Source of the DNA: Protopterus annectens
Lineage: Eukaryota; Chordata; Ceratodontiformes; Protopteridae
Length of the DNA: 64,000 bases
Direction of reading: 5' to 3'
Assembly (NCBI RefSeq): GCF_019279795.1
Contig: NC_056743.1
Coordinates: forward strand, 1,780,778,966 to 1,780,842,965
The notes under the pieces were generated by a model, which saw nothing but the letters and a program-made list of their open reading frames with translations, was not told the origin of the DNA and ran no database searches. Made by a program: the position numbers and the translations under genes. The stretch's first letter is position 1, and every line of letters starts with the position of its first letter. Below are positions 23,707-33,732 of this stretch, piece by piece.

Positions 23707-24690
23707 TTGTGTGCAGAGCTCATTGTAAATGGAGCCACCTATACTGAGCCAAAAGATATAGCAAACCTCCTGGCTGATAAATTCAGCTCCAACTTTACTC
23801 CTCTCTCCCCCTCAACCTTCCCTCAGGAAATATCATCAAATATAACTCCCACTACTATGACTAGGGAACAGGTCCTTAATGCTTTCTCTAAGACCAGAAA
23901 CACTGCATCAATGGGCCCAGACAATATCCCAGGATGCCTTCTAAATAGCATGAAACATGACCTATCAGGGCCTCTGGAATTACTATTTAACTGTAGCCTC
24001 CAAACAGGTTTTGTGCCTCATGAATGGAGAAAGGCAACAGTCATTACTCTGCACAAAGGTGGGCCATCTACAGACCCTGGAAACTACAGACTCATAAGTC
24101 TCCCTAGTCTTATATGTAAAGCCATGGAAAGAATTATCATGGAGATGATCAACAGAGATATAGCAAACCTCCAGACACTGGAACCAGCCCAGTTTGTTTT
24201 CGTCAAGGGCAGATCATGCCTACTCAACCTGGTGGACTTCTTTGAGAAGGTCACCAAAGCAATGGATGAGGGCAAAATCATTCACACTGCCTACCTTGAT
24301 CTGGCCAAGGCATTTGACGCAATACCCCACTCAGGGATTGCTGACAAACTCAAGAGGTTGGGTACAATCCCTTATGTCACCTGGTGGATAGCCAACTGGC
24401 TCACAGACAGGACCCAGGAAGTTAGAATTGGGGAGTCCACCTCTACAAACAGGCCAGCCACAAGTGGAGTCAGTGGCCTCTGGCTGAATAAATTTGCAAA
24501 TGATTGCAAATTAGGAGCTGTCATTGAATCTCACACTGACACAAATGTTCTCCAGGAGGGGCTGACACAGACAAATAACTGGTGTCAGATCCATGGACTA
24601 AAACTAAATGCCAAGAAATGCATAATAGTATCCTTTGGGAAGTCATCAATCTCTGGTAACTATCATATTAACAACACCCCTTACAGATAA
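23707..24690 (+). pseudogene. CR1 ORF2 reverse transcriptase, longest open part
   Basis: Open for 327 codons: MGPDNIPGCLLNSMKHDL, PSTDPGNYRLISLPSLICKA, FVKGRSCLLNLVDFF and AYLDLAKAFDAIPHSG (about residues 195-210). An in-frame deletion of about 66 bp has removed the segment that in the copy at 50550 reads VPQGSVLGPLLF, so TSGV runs directly into SGLWLNKFANDCKLG. Upstream endonuclease sequence (GDFNYLTINWE, SDHKMV in another frame) lies at 22937-23453. Downstream parts are in other frames and beyond the MITE. Inactive. Confidence 0.85.
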
Positions 24691-24801
24691 CCCTGTAGTC
24701 AGGGAGTTAGGGACATATATAGATAGTAATCTAGCCTTTGATCATCACATGACTACTGTGGTGGGGAAATCATTCTGTGTTGCACAACGTATAAACAAAG
24801 G

Positions 24802-25545
24802 GGGTCTATATTATAACATCGAATTTTACAAAGATTGAATGTTATAATATCGAACCCTTAATGTCGAACGCTGAAAACAGGGAAGGTGCAGGACACGAAT
24901 TCTTTTCCAGGGAAAGAATTTGATGGGCCATTGCTGTGGCTTCACTGTTTTCAATGTTCGATATGTTGGAACGTTACAAGTCGGGTTCAGGTAAGTATGC
25001 GATTGTGTGTAGGTTAGGGTTAGGGGGCAGGTTAGGTGAGTTAGGGTTAGGGAGCAGGTCAAGTAAGTGTACAATTGTGTGGACATTAGGGTTAGGGCAC
25101 GGGTCAGGTAAGTGTGCGATTGTGTGTAGGTTAGGGTTAGGGGGCGGGTTAGGTGAGTTAGGGTTAGGGTGCAGGACAGGTAAGTGTGTGGTTCTGTGTA
25201 GGTTAGGGATAGGGGCGGATTAGGTGAGTTAGGGTTAGGGTGCGGGTGAGGAGAGTGTGTGATAGTGACGGACCTTAGGGTTAGATTTAGGTTAAGGTAA
25301 GTGGATAGCTAGTAATGTATGTAAAGTTAAGTTTAGGTTTATGTGTAGGATTTTAAGTGTATGCATGTGTGGATTGCTGTTTTTTGTGTGTGTTTGTGTT
25401 GTGTGTATGTTTCTCGGAATAGCAATTTTTTTCCCCTGGGAAAAAATTTGCTATTCTGACTGTTCAATGTTTTCAGATTTCGGTGTTTAGGGTTCGATAT
25501 TATAACATTCAATGTTTACGAACTTCAATGTTATAATATAGACCC
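24802..25545. mobile_element. hAT-like MITE, copy 3 (744 bp, nested in CR1)
   Basis: Ends are GGGTCTATATTATAACATCG and, reversed, GGGTCTATATTATAACATTG, inverted repeats of about 55 bp. Flanks AACAAAGG (24794-24801) and AGAAAAGG (25546-25553) are an imperfect 8-bp duplication (6 of 8). The uninterrupted CR1 sequence at 39340 shows the empty site. The interior has AGAATT/AATTCT palindromes around TTTTCCAGGGAAA and a telomere-like minisatellite. No transposase frame is present. Confidence 0.88.
25005..25310 (+). repeat. Telomere-like minisatellite inside the MITE
   Basis: A degenerate array in which GTTAGGGTTAGGG recurs at least six times, separated by G-rich spacers such as GGCGGGTTAGGTGA and by AAGTGTGCGATTGTGTGTAG-type units. 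It is interstitial, bounded by the MITE's own terminal repeats. Confidence 0.8.
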
Positions 25546-26225
25546 AGAAAAGGTATGGCATCTAAGTCCAAGAAAGTCATTGTTCCACTGTATTTGGCAT
25601 TCATTAGACCTATCATCAAGTACAATGCACCCTTTGGTATGTACCTAACCAGGCATATCCAACAACTGGAACATCCACAGAGGTTCCTCACTAAAAGAAT
25701 AAAGGGCATAAGTAATATGTCCTGGGCAGACAGCCTCAAGGACCTATCCCTATATTCTGTCTCCTACAGGCTTTTGAGATGAGATCTATGCCTGGCATAC
25801 AGGGCATTGTTAGACCCCACCCTGATGGACCTTCTGTATTTCCACAAAACAAACAGTAGCAGAATTACCTGTTCTAAAGACTTAAACCTTGCCTTTGATA
25901 TAAATAGGACTTGCTGCAGATATAGGTATGTATCCCAGAGACTACCCCGTCTATAGAACAGGCTCCCTATTCATGTGAAGCAGAGTTCCTCCCTAACCCA
26001 GTTCAAGTTCAACTTGGACAATTGGATGGGAAACCAGAAATTTATCCCTGGTTTGGCACCTATGTTTCTAATGCAAACAGGTCACCTGTAAATGGTTTAT
26101 CTCCCAGGCCCATGCTTACCCTTATCAAGAGTATTAGAACTTGTCAGAGATTTAGGGTGCATGGCTAGGCTTAAAAAGGCCCTTGTGGTTGTTAGCCTAG
26201 TAAACACCTATGAACCTGTATAGCC

Positions 26226-27023
26226 CACAGTGACACATTGATAGTGAATGATTGTGTGCTGTTGCAGCTGATTCACAGAGATCAGCAATCTTCTTCATCA
26301 GTGAAAGTTACAAAAACAGTTTTACAACATGGAGAATGTTGAACCCTGGACTGGGGAATTTATTTACTTTTAGTAAAGGTTGCCATCATTCCTGGTATGA
26401 CACTACTGGACAATTCATTTAAGTCCACATTGCAGAATTCCAAGGCCAAAAGTGAAAGTACTGGAAATAAATAAACATGCAAATTTACACTAGCGATTTT
26501 ATGTAGGGAGTTTCAAATTTACATTCCTTATGCAGTAACATTTGCTTCCTGCCTTCTTGGTGGTTATTCTTCCACCAGGCTGCACTGATGAAAGAACAAT
26601 CAAGATATTCTTTTGCATATTCAGTCTCAGAATTATGTATTTCAAAATTCGAAGATGCTAATAGTTGTATATTATTTTTATTTCTTTTATTTTAGCTAGG
26701 GGCTGATCAAGATTGTACCAGGCTAAGTAAATGGGACCTTGAATTAATACCTCATTTGTGTAGTATACATCCCTTTGCTGCATCTTGGTATTAGCTTATG
26801 TGAATGAATCTATTTTAATTATTAGATGAATGCCAGCAGCATCCTGGCTCACTGGGGACAAGCCATACAAACTGAGAACAACTAATGCTAACATTATAGA
26901 TGTTGAACATGAAATGTAAAAGAATGACCATTCACAAAATTAATGTGCCAGTTGATTTATTTATGTATTTTGAGTCCAGTTACATTCAAATTTGCTATTA
27001 TGCCTCAATTTATTTGTACTAAT
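26226..27023. other. Upstream region of the olfactory receptor gene
   Basis: About 800 bases with no recognised repeat or coding sequence between the CR1 3' end and the receptor. Candidate promoter and non-coding first exon could lie here, but no motif stands out. Confidence 0.4.
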
Positions 27024-27055
27024 ATTTTTCCATATTTAGAACTGTGTGTCTCCAG
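27024..27055 (+). promoter_or_regulatory. Possible splice acceptors upstream of the receptor start
   Basis: TATTTTTCCATATTTAG (AG at 27038-27039) and GTGTCTCCAG (AG at 27054-27055) are acceptor-like pyrimidine-AG sites 38 and 22 bases before the start codon. Vertebrate olfactory receptors often have a non-coding 5' exon spliced just before a single coding exon. Motif-level evidence only. Confidence 0.3.
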
Positions 27056-27076
27056 TGATAAGTAAAACAGGCAGCT

Positions 27077-28027
27077 ATGATGGAATTTAATGAGACAACT
27101 TCTCAAGTGTCATACTTCATCATCGTGGGATTTCCAGGACTCCAGGACTGGCCATCAAGAACAGCCCTCTTCTCTGTGTTCTTTGTAATCTATGTGGTAG
27201 TACTCTTTGAAAATATTGTGCTTATGGTCATCATAAAATGGGATGAAAAGCTACACTCTCCTATGTATATTTTTATTTTTAATCTAACTCTGCTTGATTT
27301 GACTATCCCATCAGTGACCATTCCCAAAATGTTATGCTACTTAATGAGCGATGACAATTCCATAGGTTTCAGAACATGTATTGCTCAGATGACTCTGTTT
27401 CTCATTTTCAATGGTGCCGAGGGTTTGATTTTGGCAGCCATGGCATATGACCGCTACCAGGCTATATGCAACCCACTTAATTATCACTCTGTAGTAACAA
27501 ACAATATTGCTATTAGGTTATCACTTTGTTGCTGGACAGCAGCCATTGCTTCAGTGTCTCCCTCTGTGTATTTCATTCTCATTAAGCAGTTTTGTGGACA
27601 GAACATAATTTTTTACTTTTTCTGTAACTCTGCATCCATAGCTGCACTAGGGTGTAGTACTAGCAAAACATTTTCTACCATTACATTATTCTTAGGTTTG
27701 GTTCCCACACTTGTGATACTGTTTTCTGTTGTTTTCTCATACACAAAAATCCTTCTAGCTGTATTAGCCTTTGGAAACTCAGAGAATCGATGGAAAGCCT
27801 TTTCAACCTGTGCCAGCCATCTCATTGTTTTAGCCATATTTTTCCTAATCTTGGCATTTGTCTCCATCTTTTCTCGAGTACCTGGAATTTCTGCTGATGC
27901 TGTGATACTGGCAGGTGTGATACAGAACATTTTTCCACCATTAGTCAACCCCATTATATATTGTCTAAAAACAAAGGAAATCAGAATAAGCATTGTAAGG
28001 TTAATGAAAACAAATATTATTCATTAA
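27077..28027 (+). CDS. Olfactory receptor, intact single-exon GPCR
   Basis: A complete frame of 316 residues, the usual length for olfactory receptors. It is a seven-transmembrane odorant receptor expected in the plasma membrane of olfactory neuron cilia, signalling through G-olf. The N-terminus has the glycosylation site NET (5-7). TM1 is about 29-53 with Asn46; LHSPMY at 59-64 begins TM2; Cys101 opens TM3. AMAYDRYQAIC (121-131) holds the DRY-type motif. The second extracellular loop has Cys173, Cys183 and Cys193. SYTKIL (221-226) ends TM5, KAFSTCASHL (240-249) starts TM6, and NPIIY (291-295) ends TM7, followed by KTKEIR. GFPGLQ near the N-terminus and KTKEIR resemble class I (fish-like) receptors more than class II; this assignment is an inference. 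TM1 has EN instead of the common GN. A second ATG three bases later has G at +4 and could equally be used. There are no stops, no introns and no neighbouring receptor in the window. It is not one-to-one assignable, so no symbol is given. Confidence 0.95.
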   Translation: MMEFNETTSQVSYFIIVGFPGLQDWPSRTALFSVFFVIYVVVLFENIVLMVIIKWDEKLHSPMYIFIFNLTLLDLTIPSVTIPKMLCYLMSDDNSIGFRTCIAQMTLFLIFNGAEGLILAAMAYDRYQAICNPLNYHSVVTNNIAIRLSLCCWTAAIASVSPSVYFILIKQFCGQNIIFYFFCNSASIAALGCSTSKTFSTITLFLGLVPTLVILFSVVFSYTKILLAVLAFGNSENRWKAFSTCASHLIVLAIFFLILAFVSIFSRVPGISADAVILAGVIQNIFPPLVNPIIYCLKTKEIRISIVRLMKTNIIH

Positions 28028-29249
28028 TGCCTACTGCGATGTCTATGGACATGGTTTGGTGGTTTGGTCAATTTAGGGCACATGCCTGATACTTATCAGA
28101 AGATGAGAAAATACATCATTGGTAATATGAACTCATCAGTCTTCACCCTGCAAATTTACCCAAAGAAAGAATAGATAGGACTTACATCAAAACCTAACAG
28201 AATCATTTCAGTACAGTAACGCAATCTGCATGCTTCCTTATGTTGTCAGTGCAGGGACTGAACCTGGCTGTTGGTGTATGGCGCCCCCACCATCTTGTCC
28301 TCCTAATGTCCAAGCTAGTTGCATGATAATGAAAAATAATAAGAGTGAATTTCTGTTTGCCAGCTTTGACAAACTGTGACTTGCATTTTAATTTATATTC
28401 ACGGAACTGTGACAGAAATATCAATTTGTTTTGAAGGTTTAAACAGTGCCAGTAATACCAAACTGTTTCAAACATTATCATTCAAAGTGGAACACCATTT
28501 ACTGAACTAACATCTCAAAGGCTAAAAAAACAAACTAAAACTGACAATTATCTTTGATTTTTGAAGAAAGGGGAACCTTTCCATTTATTATTAAAGAAAG
28601 TAATTATTTTTATTCTTAACAATATGTTCCCCATAAAGTCTTGTTTCACATTAAGAATTATAAGCGATTGTTGTTCAGTGAACAAATCAATAAACTATCT
28701 GATGATAACCACAGAATCAAGGTATATTTCTATAAATCTAGCACTCACATCTATTATTTTGTAGTCTGAAATCTTGTCACATTGCATACTGTCACTTTTA
28801 ACACTCCTTGCATTTCTTTTTAAAATATGATCACTGTATTAATGTGTTTAAGGCATCAGCTGTGTTTGTTTGTTTGTTTATTATTTTATTGCTTCTGCAA
28901 TAGGGAATCCCTGATCTACATAGCCTTGTTGCATTCAGGTTTACTTTACTCTTTACCCTACTCATTCCCACTCACCCCCATATCAGTACGTTCCCACTCA
29001 CCCCCATATCAGTACTTTTATATATGTCAAAGACCACACCTACTCCACCAATACCATACTCACTGCCCAATAAAAAACAACCAAATTATCTCCACACCCT
29101 GACTTCCTTTTGCACTACACTCTTATTAAGCTGAAGTTCAATTTTATTTAAGTGCTTGAGCCCTAGCATTGTACAAAAATTACAAACAGCCAAACATAAA
29201 AACAATAATAAATAAGTAAAACATTAAATAATTAAGTGTAAGCAAGACT
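28028..29249. other. Stretch downstream of the receptor, no gene recognised
   Basis: AT-rich. At about 28960-29017 a 28-bp unit (CATTCCCACTCACCCCCATA...) occurs twice in tandem. On the minus strand GGTTCAGTCCC (about 28247-28257) resembles a tRNA B box without a convincing A box. The C-rich part near 28930-29110 resembles LINE-A 5' sequence in base composition only. Confidence 0.4.
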
Positions 29250-32200
29250 GAAAAGGTGCAATTTTAGAGCACTTTTAAATCCAGTCCAGGTAGGTATGGC
29301 ACACAATGAACCATGTAAAAGATTTCAGAAAGTTGGACCATGGTAACTAAATGAACAACAACCTGAAAAATCAAGGTTGGCTGGTGGAATGGCCAGAAGG
29401 TTGAGGGAGCTGGAATGCAGGGCACAAGAAGGTTCATACCCCCAAAAAGAGATCTTGTAGATAAAGTGGACAAAGGCTATGAAGAGAAAAATACACCAAA
29501 ATAAGAATTTTGTAAGTAACGCAATGTTTAATTGGGAGCCGGTGTAAATTTGGAAGAGCAGGTGTAATGTAATGATTCCTTGGAGTTCCAGCAAGGAATC
29601 CAACTGCAGAATTTTGCACAAGTTAAAGGTGTGCAATATCAGGGTCAGGGAGACCTACAGATGAAGCATAGCAGTAGTCCTGGTGAGAAAATATAAGGGC
29701 ATGGACTACTGTAGGGAGGTCTCCAGGAAGAATAAGGTGCTTCATCTGGGTAATGCACCAACGATAGAAACAAGATGATTTGATAACAGTTGAAATGTGG
29801 CCCTTAAGCATCAGCCTGTCATCAAGAATTACCCCAAAATCATGTACCTTAGATACAAATTTAAGTCTGCCACCACAGTAAGTAAAATTGAGTGAGAAAA
29901 CAAGAAGGGAGGAGAGTTTCTCAAGGTAGCATGAATTACCATTGCTACAGTCTTAGAGGTTTTGAGCTTCGGCCTATTATTGACCATCCAGTCATGGATA
30001 AGTTCCAGACATAAACCAATGGAAGTAAAGGCAGACATAAAGTCCTGTGGGAATGAGGGGTAGAGCTGCATGTCACTAGTGACAGAATGATATTAAGTCT
30101 TTTCAAATGGACAATGCTACCTAGAGACAATAAGTAGACAGTAAAAAGTAATGAACCAAGAACAGAGCCCTGGGAGCACCACAATCCAAAGTGGAGAAGA
30201 AATTAATTCCTGAACCTGCCCGCCGAGAACGCCCTGATAAATTGGATGAAACTCAATCCTGGACAGTTTCAGAGAGGCCACAGTAATGATGTAAATGCTC
30301 TAAAAGAAGAGTATGGTCCACCAAGTCAAATGCCAATGACAGATGAAGAAGGACCAAAAAAGAATAATGATGCTAATCTCTCACAACAAAGAGATTGTTA
30401 AAAACTCTGGTAAGAGCTGTCTCAGTGCCTTGCTATCCCTAAATCCACATTGGATAAGATTGACAATGGCCTGACTGGGCAAAAAGTACTCCAGCTGGGT
30501 ATAAACTAGTTTCTAGAGACTCTTACCCAAGAATGAGAGGCTTTCTGAGGTCATCAGAATTAAGCCAAGCCTTTATAAGGATCAGGGTCACTAAAGCCTA
30601 TTTTAAGAAAGAGAAACACCCAAGGCTTAAGAGAAGTGAAGATGATGTCAAAAATAAGACTGATGGCCTCTATGGAAGTCATTACAAGCCAAGATGGAGA
30701 AGAGTCCAAAGCACAAGTAGTATTACACATACTGGAAATCATAGAGTACAGATCAGAGGGTCTATATTACATAGTTGAAGTTCCGTAACTCCGAACATCT
30801 AATGGTCGAGCCATTATGTTCGAAGTTACAGAACTTCGAGTATGTAAATAAAATAAATAACTACACAATGGACAAAACAATAAAGTGTTGTAAAGCAGGG
30901 GAGCAAGCTCCCCTGCATCCCCCACCCCCCGCTACTTAAATATACCAACTTGAGATCACACCACATTGAAGTGAATGGAAGCCTCCACGTATGAAGATTT
31001 TCATTCAAACACTCAAACCTTTACAAATTCGAACGTATGGTCTCAACCATATGTGTTTCAAACATCTAAAAGTTCAACTACGTGATAGGAACCTCAGATC
31101 AGAAATGTCAGGAGTGGTAAGCTCCACCTACACTGAATGCAAAAAGTCCTCCTTGTGACCAAAAGTAGAATAAGAGAAATGGTGAGTAAGTAAAGATGTA
31201 ACAAGAGAAATTTTAGTAGAAAAGTAGTGTGCTACAAATTCACACTCATCAGAAGAACAGCATCATCTAATATCTAGGCAGTAGGGTTAGAAAGACTGTT
31301 GACCACTTTAAATACGGTCTTTAACCCATTAACTGCTTGGGCAATGTGTTCTGAAAGAAAAGCAGGTTTAGAATGACAGAATTCAGAGTGATATACATAC
31401 AGACGTCTTTATCAAGAACAAGTTTATCCTCTGAAAGACCAGTTTGACGCCTCCTATGATCAAGTCTGTGACTAGTCTTTCTTAGGGATTTAAGGAAAGA
31501 ATTAACCATGACTAGCATGGAACTAAGTTAACTAGACATTGGTGAGGAGGACATCTAAGTCAAGACTGTGTGTCAGTAAAGTATTGTATGCAAGAATAAA
31601 GTCATTGGGATCACTGGATAGATTCAATAAGAACAAAGGCATAGTAAAAACTAGAGGCAAATAGTTCAGAAGCAACAGCAGAGGTCCTGCTACATGAAAC
31701 AAGAGATACCTTAGGAGAATATAAGATTAAAGTGCTAAGACTAAATGCTATGGTAAATTGGTCAGACCAAGTAACAGGATGAATTTACAAACTAGAAATA
31801 GATATATCTAAGTGGAAAACAAGGGCTAATGTACGTCCATGAAATGCATTGAGAATCTGTATGTTGAGTGAAACCAAACCAATTCATAACACATAAAAAT
31901 TCTTTAACAAAGACTATAGAGATGTCATTTAATTTGATCCTAAAATCACCCGCAATTATGTAACATGGGTGAATTAACACATGCGACAATGAAAAAAGAA
32001 ACTCCTATAGAAAAGGCCTATGATTACCAGGTAGGCAATAGATAAGACACCCAAATGATGGGTCAAGACCTAAACCTTATTCAAAGGAATTGGTATATCC
32101 AGACTTGGTATGACTGAATTTTAAAGTGTCACAGTAAATAATAGTGACCCCCTAGACAAACAGATGTAGCATAGTGAAAAATCTTATAACTTATGGGACT

Positions 32201-32560
32201 TAGGCAGAAAGAATAAGGATTGAATTCACATATAACCATGCTTCTGTGATGAAAACTAGGTCATTAGTTTGAATTAAGTTAGAAAAACTAAGTTTAATGG
32301 GCAACAGAATATGCATCCAAATAAGTAGTCTGAGTTAATGAACTAGATTGATAATAGTTACAAATAAGAACTATAGTTAAAAAACATGGTGAGGTTGCGT
32401 TTTTTTTTTTTTTTTTGTATAAAAAATTACAGATGCAAATAACTGCAGAAATAGAACTGGCAGGAGGCTTAGTGAAATGATAGTAACAGCCAGCCCTGGG
32501 TCTTTTATTTATCCCTAGTCCAGAACAGAGTAACACAATAGTGGCAGGGAGCTTAGACAT
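29250..32560 (-). mobile_element. L2-clade LINE, long copy, interrupted by a MITE
   Basis: Read on the minus strand. Endonuclease remnants lie at 32300-31600 (VFITEAW; IIAGDF; LTQH-type sequence) and a linker at about 31500-31380 (RRQTGLSEDK). The RT starts near 30740 with CALDSSPSWLV, then QGSVLG (about 30170) and QLYPSF (about 30065). The C-terminal region reads HQDYCYASSVGLPDPDIAHL (about 29680) and ITPALPNLHRLPIKH (about 29550). QLY after the catalytic box and LQLVQNSA...LHRLPI are L2 hallmarks. Multiple frame breaks; inactive. The MITE at 30758-31095 sits inside. Confidence 0.85.
30758..31095. mobile_element. hAT-like MITE, copy 4 (nested in L2)
   Basis: Left end GGGTCTATATTACATAGTTG; right end, reversed, GAGGTTCCTATCACGTAGTT. 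Perfect 8-bp duplication AGATCAGA (30750-30757 and 31096-31103). Taking out the element and one copy of the duplication gives continuous L2 coding sequence (SDLYSMISSMCNTTCALD), which confirms the boundaries. It contains the family core in reverse (CTACTTAAATATACCAAC). Confidence 0.92.
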
Positions 32561-32840
32561 ACAAAAAGAATGAAGAACAAGCATTCACAAGCAGACATAA
32601 ATCCACCCCAAATCTTCCACCAAAACATATCTTCCATTCATCAACCCTCTCTACAACCTGACTACATATTTCACCCAATTAATCATCTGTCTCTCTTTTA
32701 ATGTAATAGCTACTTCAACTATTTTGCTATCCTAATCAAACATTTCTAGCATTTACTACTATACATAAAACTAACCCTTAAGCAATCCTAGTTCAACCAT
32801 ACAAAATGTTAGCAATATATAACCACACCCTGTGCTGTAT
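32561..32840. other. Stretch without recognised gene
   Basis: Possibly L2 5' sequence. No coding signal. Confidence 0.35.
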
Positions 32841-32980
32841 TTAGGTTCACAGATTAGTACTAGACCAACTGCCCTTGTGGGTGATTTTAAGCCTAGCCAA
32901 ATACCCCCTATGAGAATCAAACCCTGCTCCTGTGTCTGTAAGGTAAACACCTTAACCATTATGCCAGTCTCTCACCCCTG
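32841..32980 (-). mobile_element. tRNA-derived SINE with CR1 3' tail, copy 1
   Basis: On the minus strand it starts with A box TGGCATAATGGTTAAG and B box GGTTTGATTCTC. It continues GGCTAGGCTTAAAATCACCC and ends TTGGTCTAGTACTAATC, then TGTGAACCTAA. That ending matches the 3' end of the CR1 copies. About 140 bp in all. Confidence 0.8.
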
Positions 32981-33732
32981 TCTTTAACCTTGCCCTGCTG
33001 GGAACTATAGCATTTCCTCTCCTTTACCTCTTTTATTACCAGCATTTATTAACCTTTTAATCACTCTCAAACCTTATCTTCAGTCTTACTTTACTTTGCC
33101 TTTGATCATAGTTGGGTCATTCCATTTTCTCCTCATAGCATAGTCCTTGGTGACTACAAGGACTCTCTCTCTCTCTCTCTGTTTCTCTCCCCTCCCACAC
33201 AGTGCTAGCCCAAACATTCCATCCACTCCTCCTATCTCAGTCCTTGGTGAGGAAAGGTCCCCCTTTCTCCAGCCAGTACACAGTTAGCACACTCCTTGGT
33301 GGCAACAAGATATTCTTATTTTCAGTTAACTGGTAGTACAGTCCTTAGTGCCTACATCAGCTCTGCTTCACTTCCACTCCCCACATTACTAACCATATCT
33401 TGCTTTACAATATACTGGAACTACCATAACCTGTGAACCTTAAATTGCCTTTTAGACTGGAACTTCAGTTCATATCTCAGCTTTTCCTTACATACAGTGG
33501 CTGAACTGTTTACACATCCTACACATGCCCACAGCAACAAACTAGGTAAGCTCATAGCAATACAGTGCTCAGACCATCCCACCATGGCTTTAAAAATGGC
33601 TTTTTCTCACTCTTCATTACCTCCTCCCTTTAACTCTTATGCTTCTGCTTTACTGACATAATTTAAAGCCATCTACTTATTGGTAAACAGTACCTGTACA
33701 TAAATCATCCCACATCTCCTCTAGTTATTTCT
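32981..33732. other. Stretch without recognised gene
   Basis: Contains a CT-rich run (33167-33190) and four loosely spaced AGTCCTTGGTG-type motifs (near 33140, 33240, 33290 and 33340), perhaps a decayed tandem repeat. No coding signal. Confidence 0.4.

Larger units (their letters stand above)
21640..26225 (+). mobile_element. CR1 LINE copy 2, longest copy, interrupted by a MITE
   Basis: Carries ORF1 with an esterase-like domain, then ORF2 endonuclease (22600-23450), RT (23700-24700) and C-terminal region (24700-24800 and 25554-26030). It ends in GGCTAGGCTTAAAAAGGCCC, TTGTTAGCCTAGTAAACACC and TATGAACCT. Esterase ORF1, FADDCKLG-type RT and an octamer 3' end without poly-A are known CR1 features. 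The MITE at 24802-25545 splits the C-terminal part. The 5' limit is approximate. Confidence 0.9.

Noticed and set aside
25005-25310. True telomere or chromosome-fusion scar
   Set aside because: The TTAGGG-like units are degenerate and bounded by the terminal repeats of a MITE.
27613-27993. 126-codon frame antisense to the olfactory receptor
   Set aside because: Shadow of the receptor; no family signature.
28231-28320. tRNA gene or SINE on the minus strand
   Set aside because: B-box-like GGTTCAGTCCC is present but there is no A box or cloverleaf.
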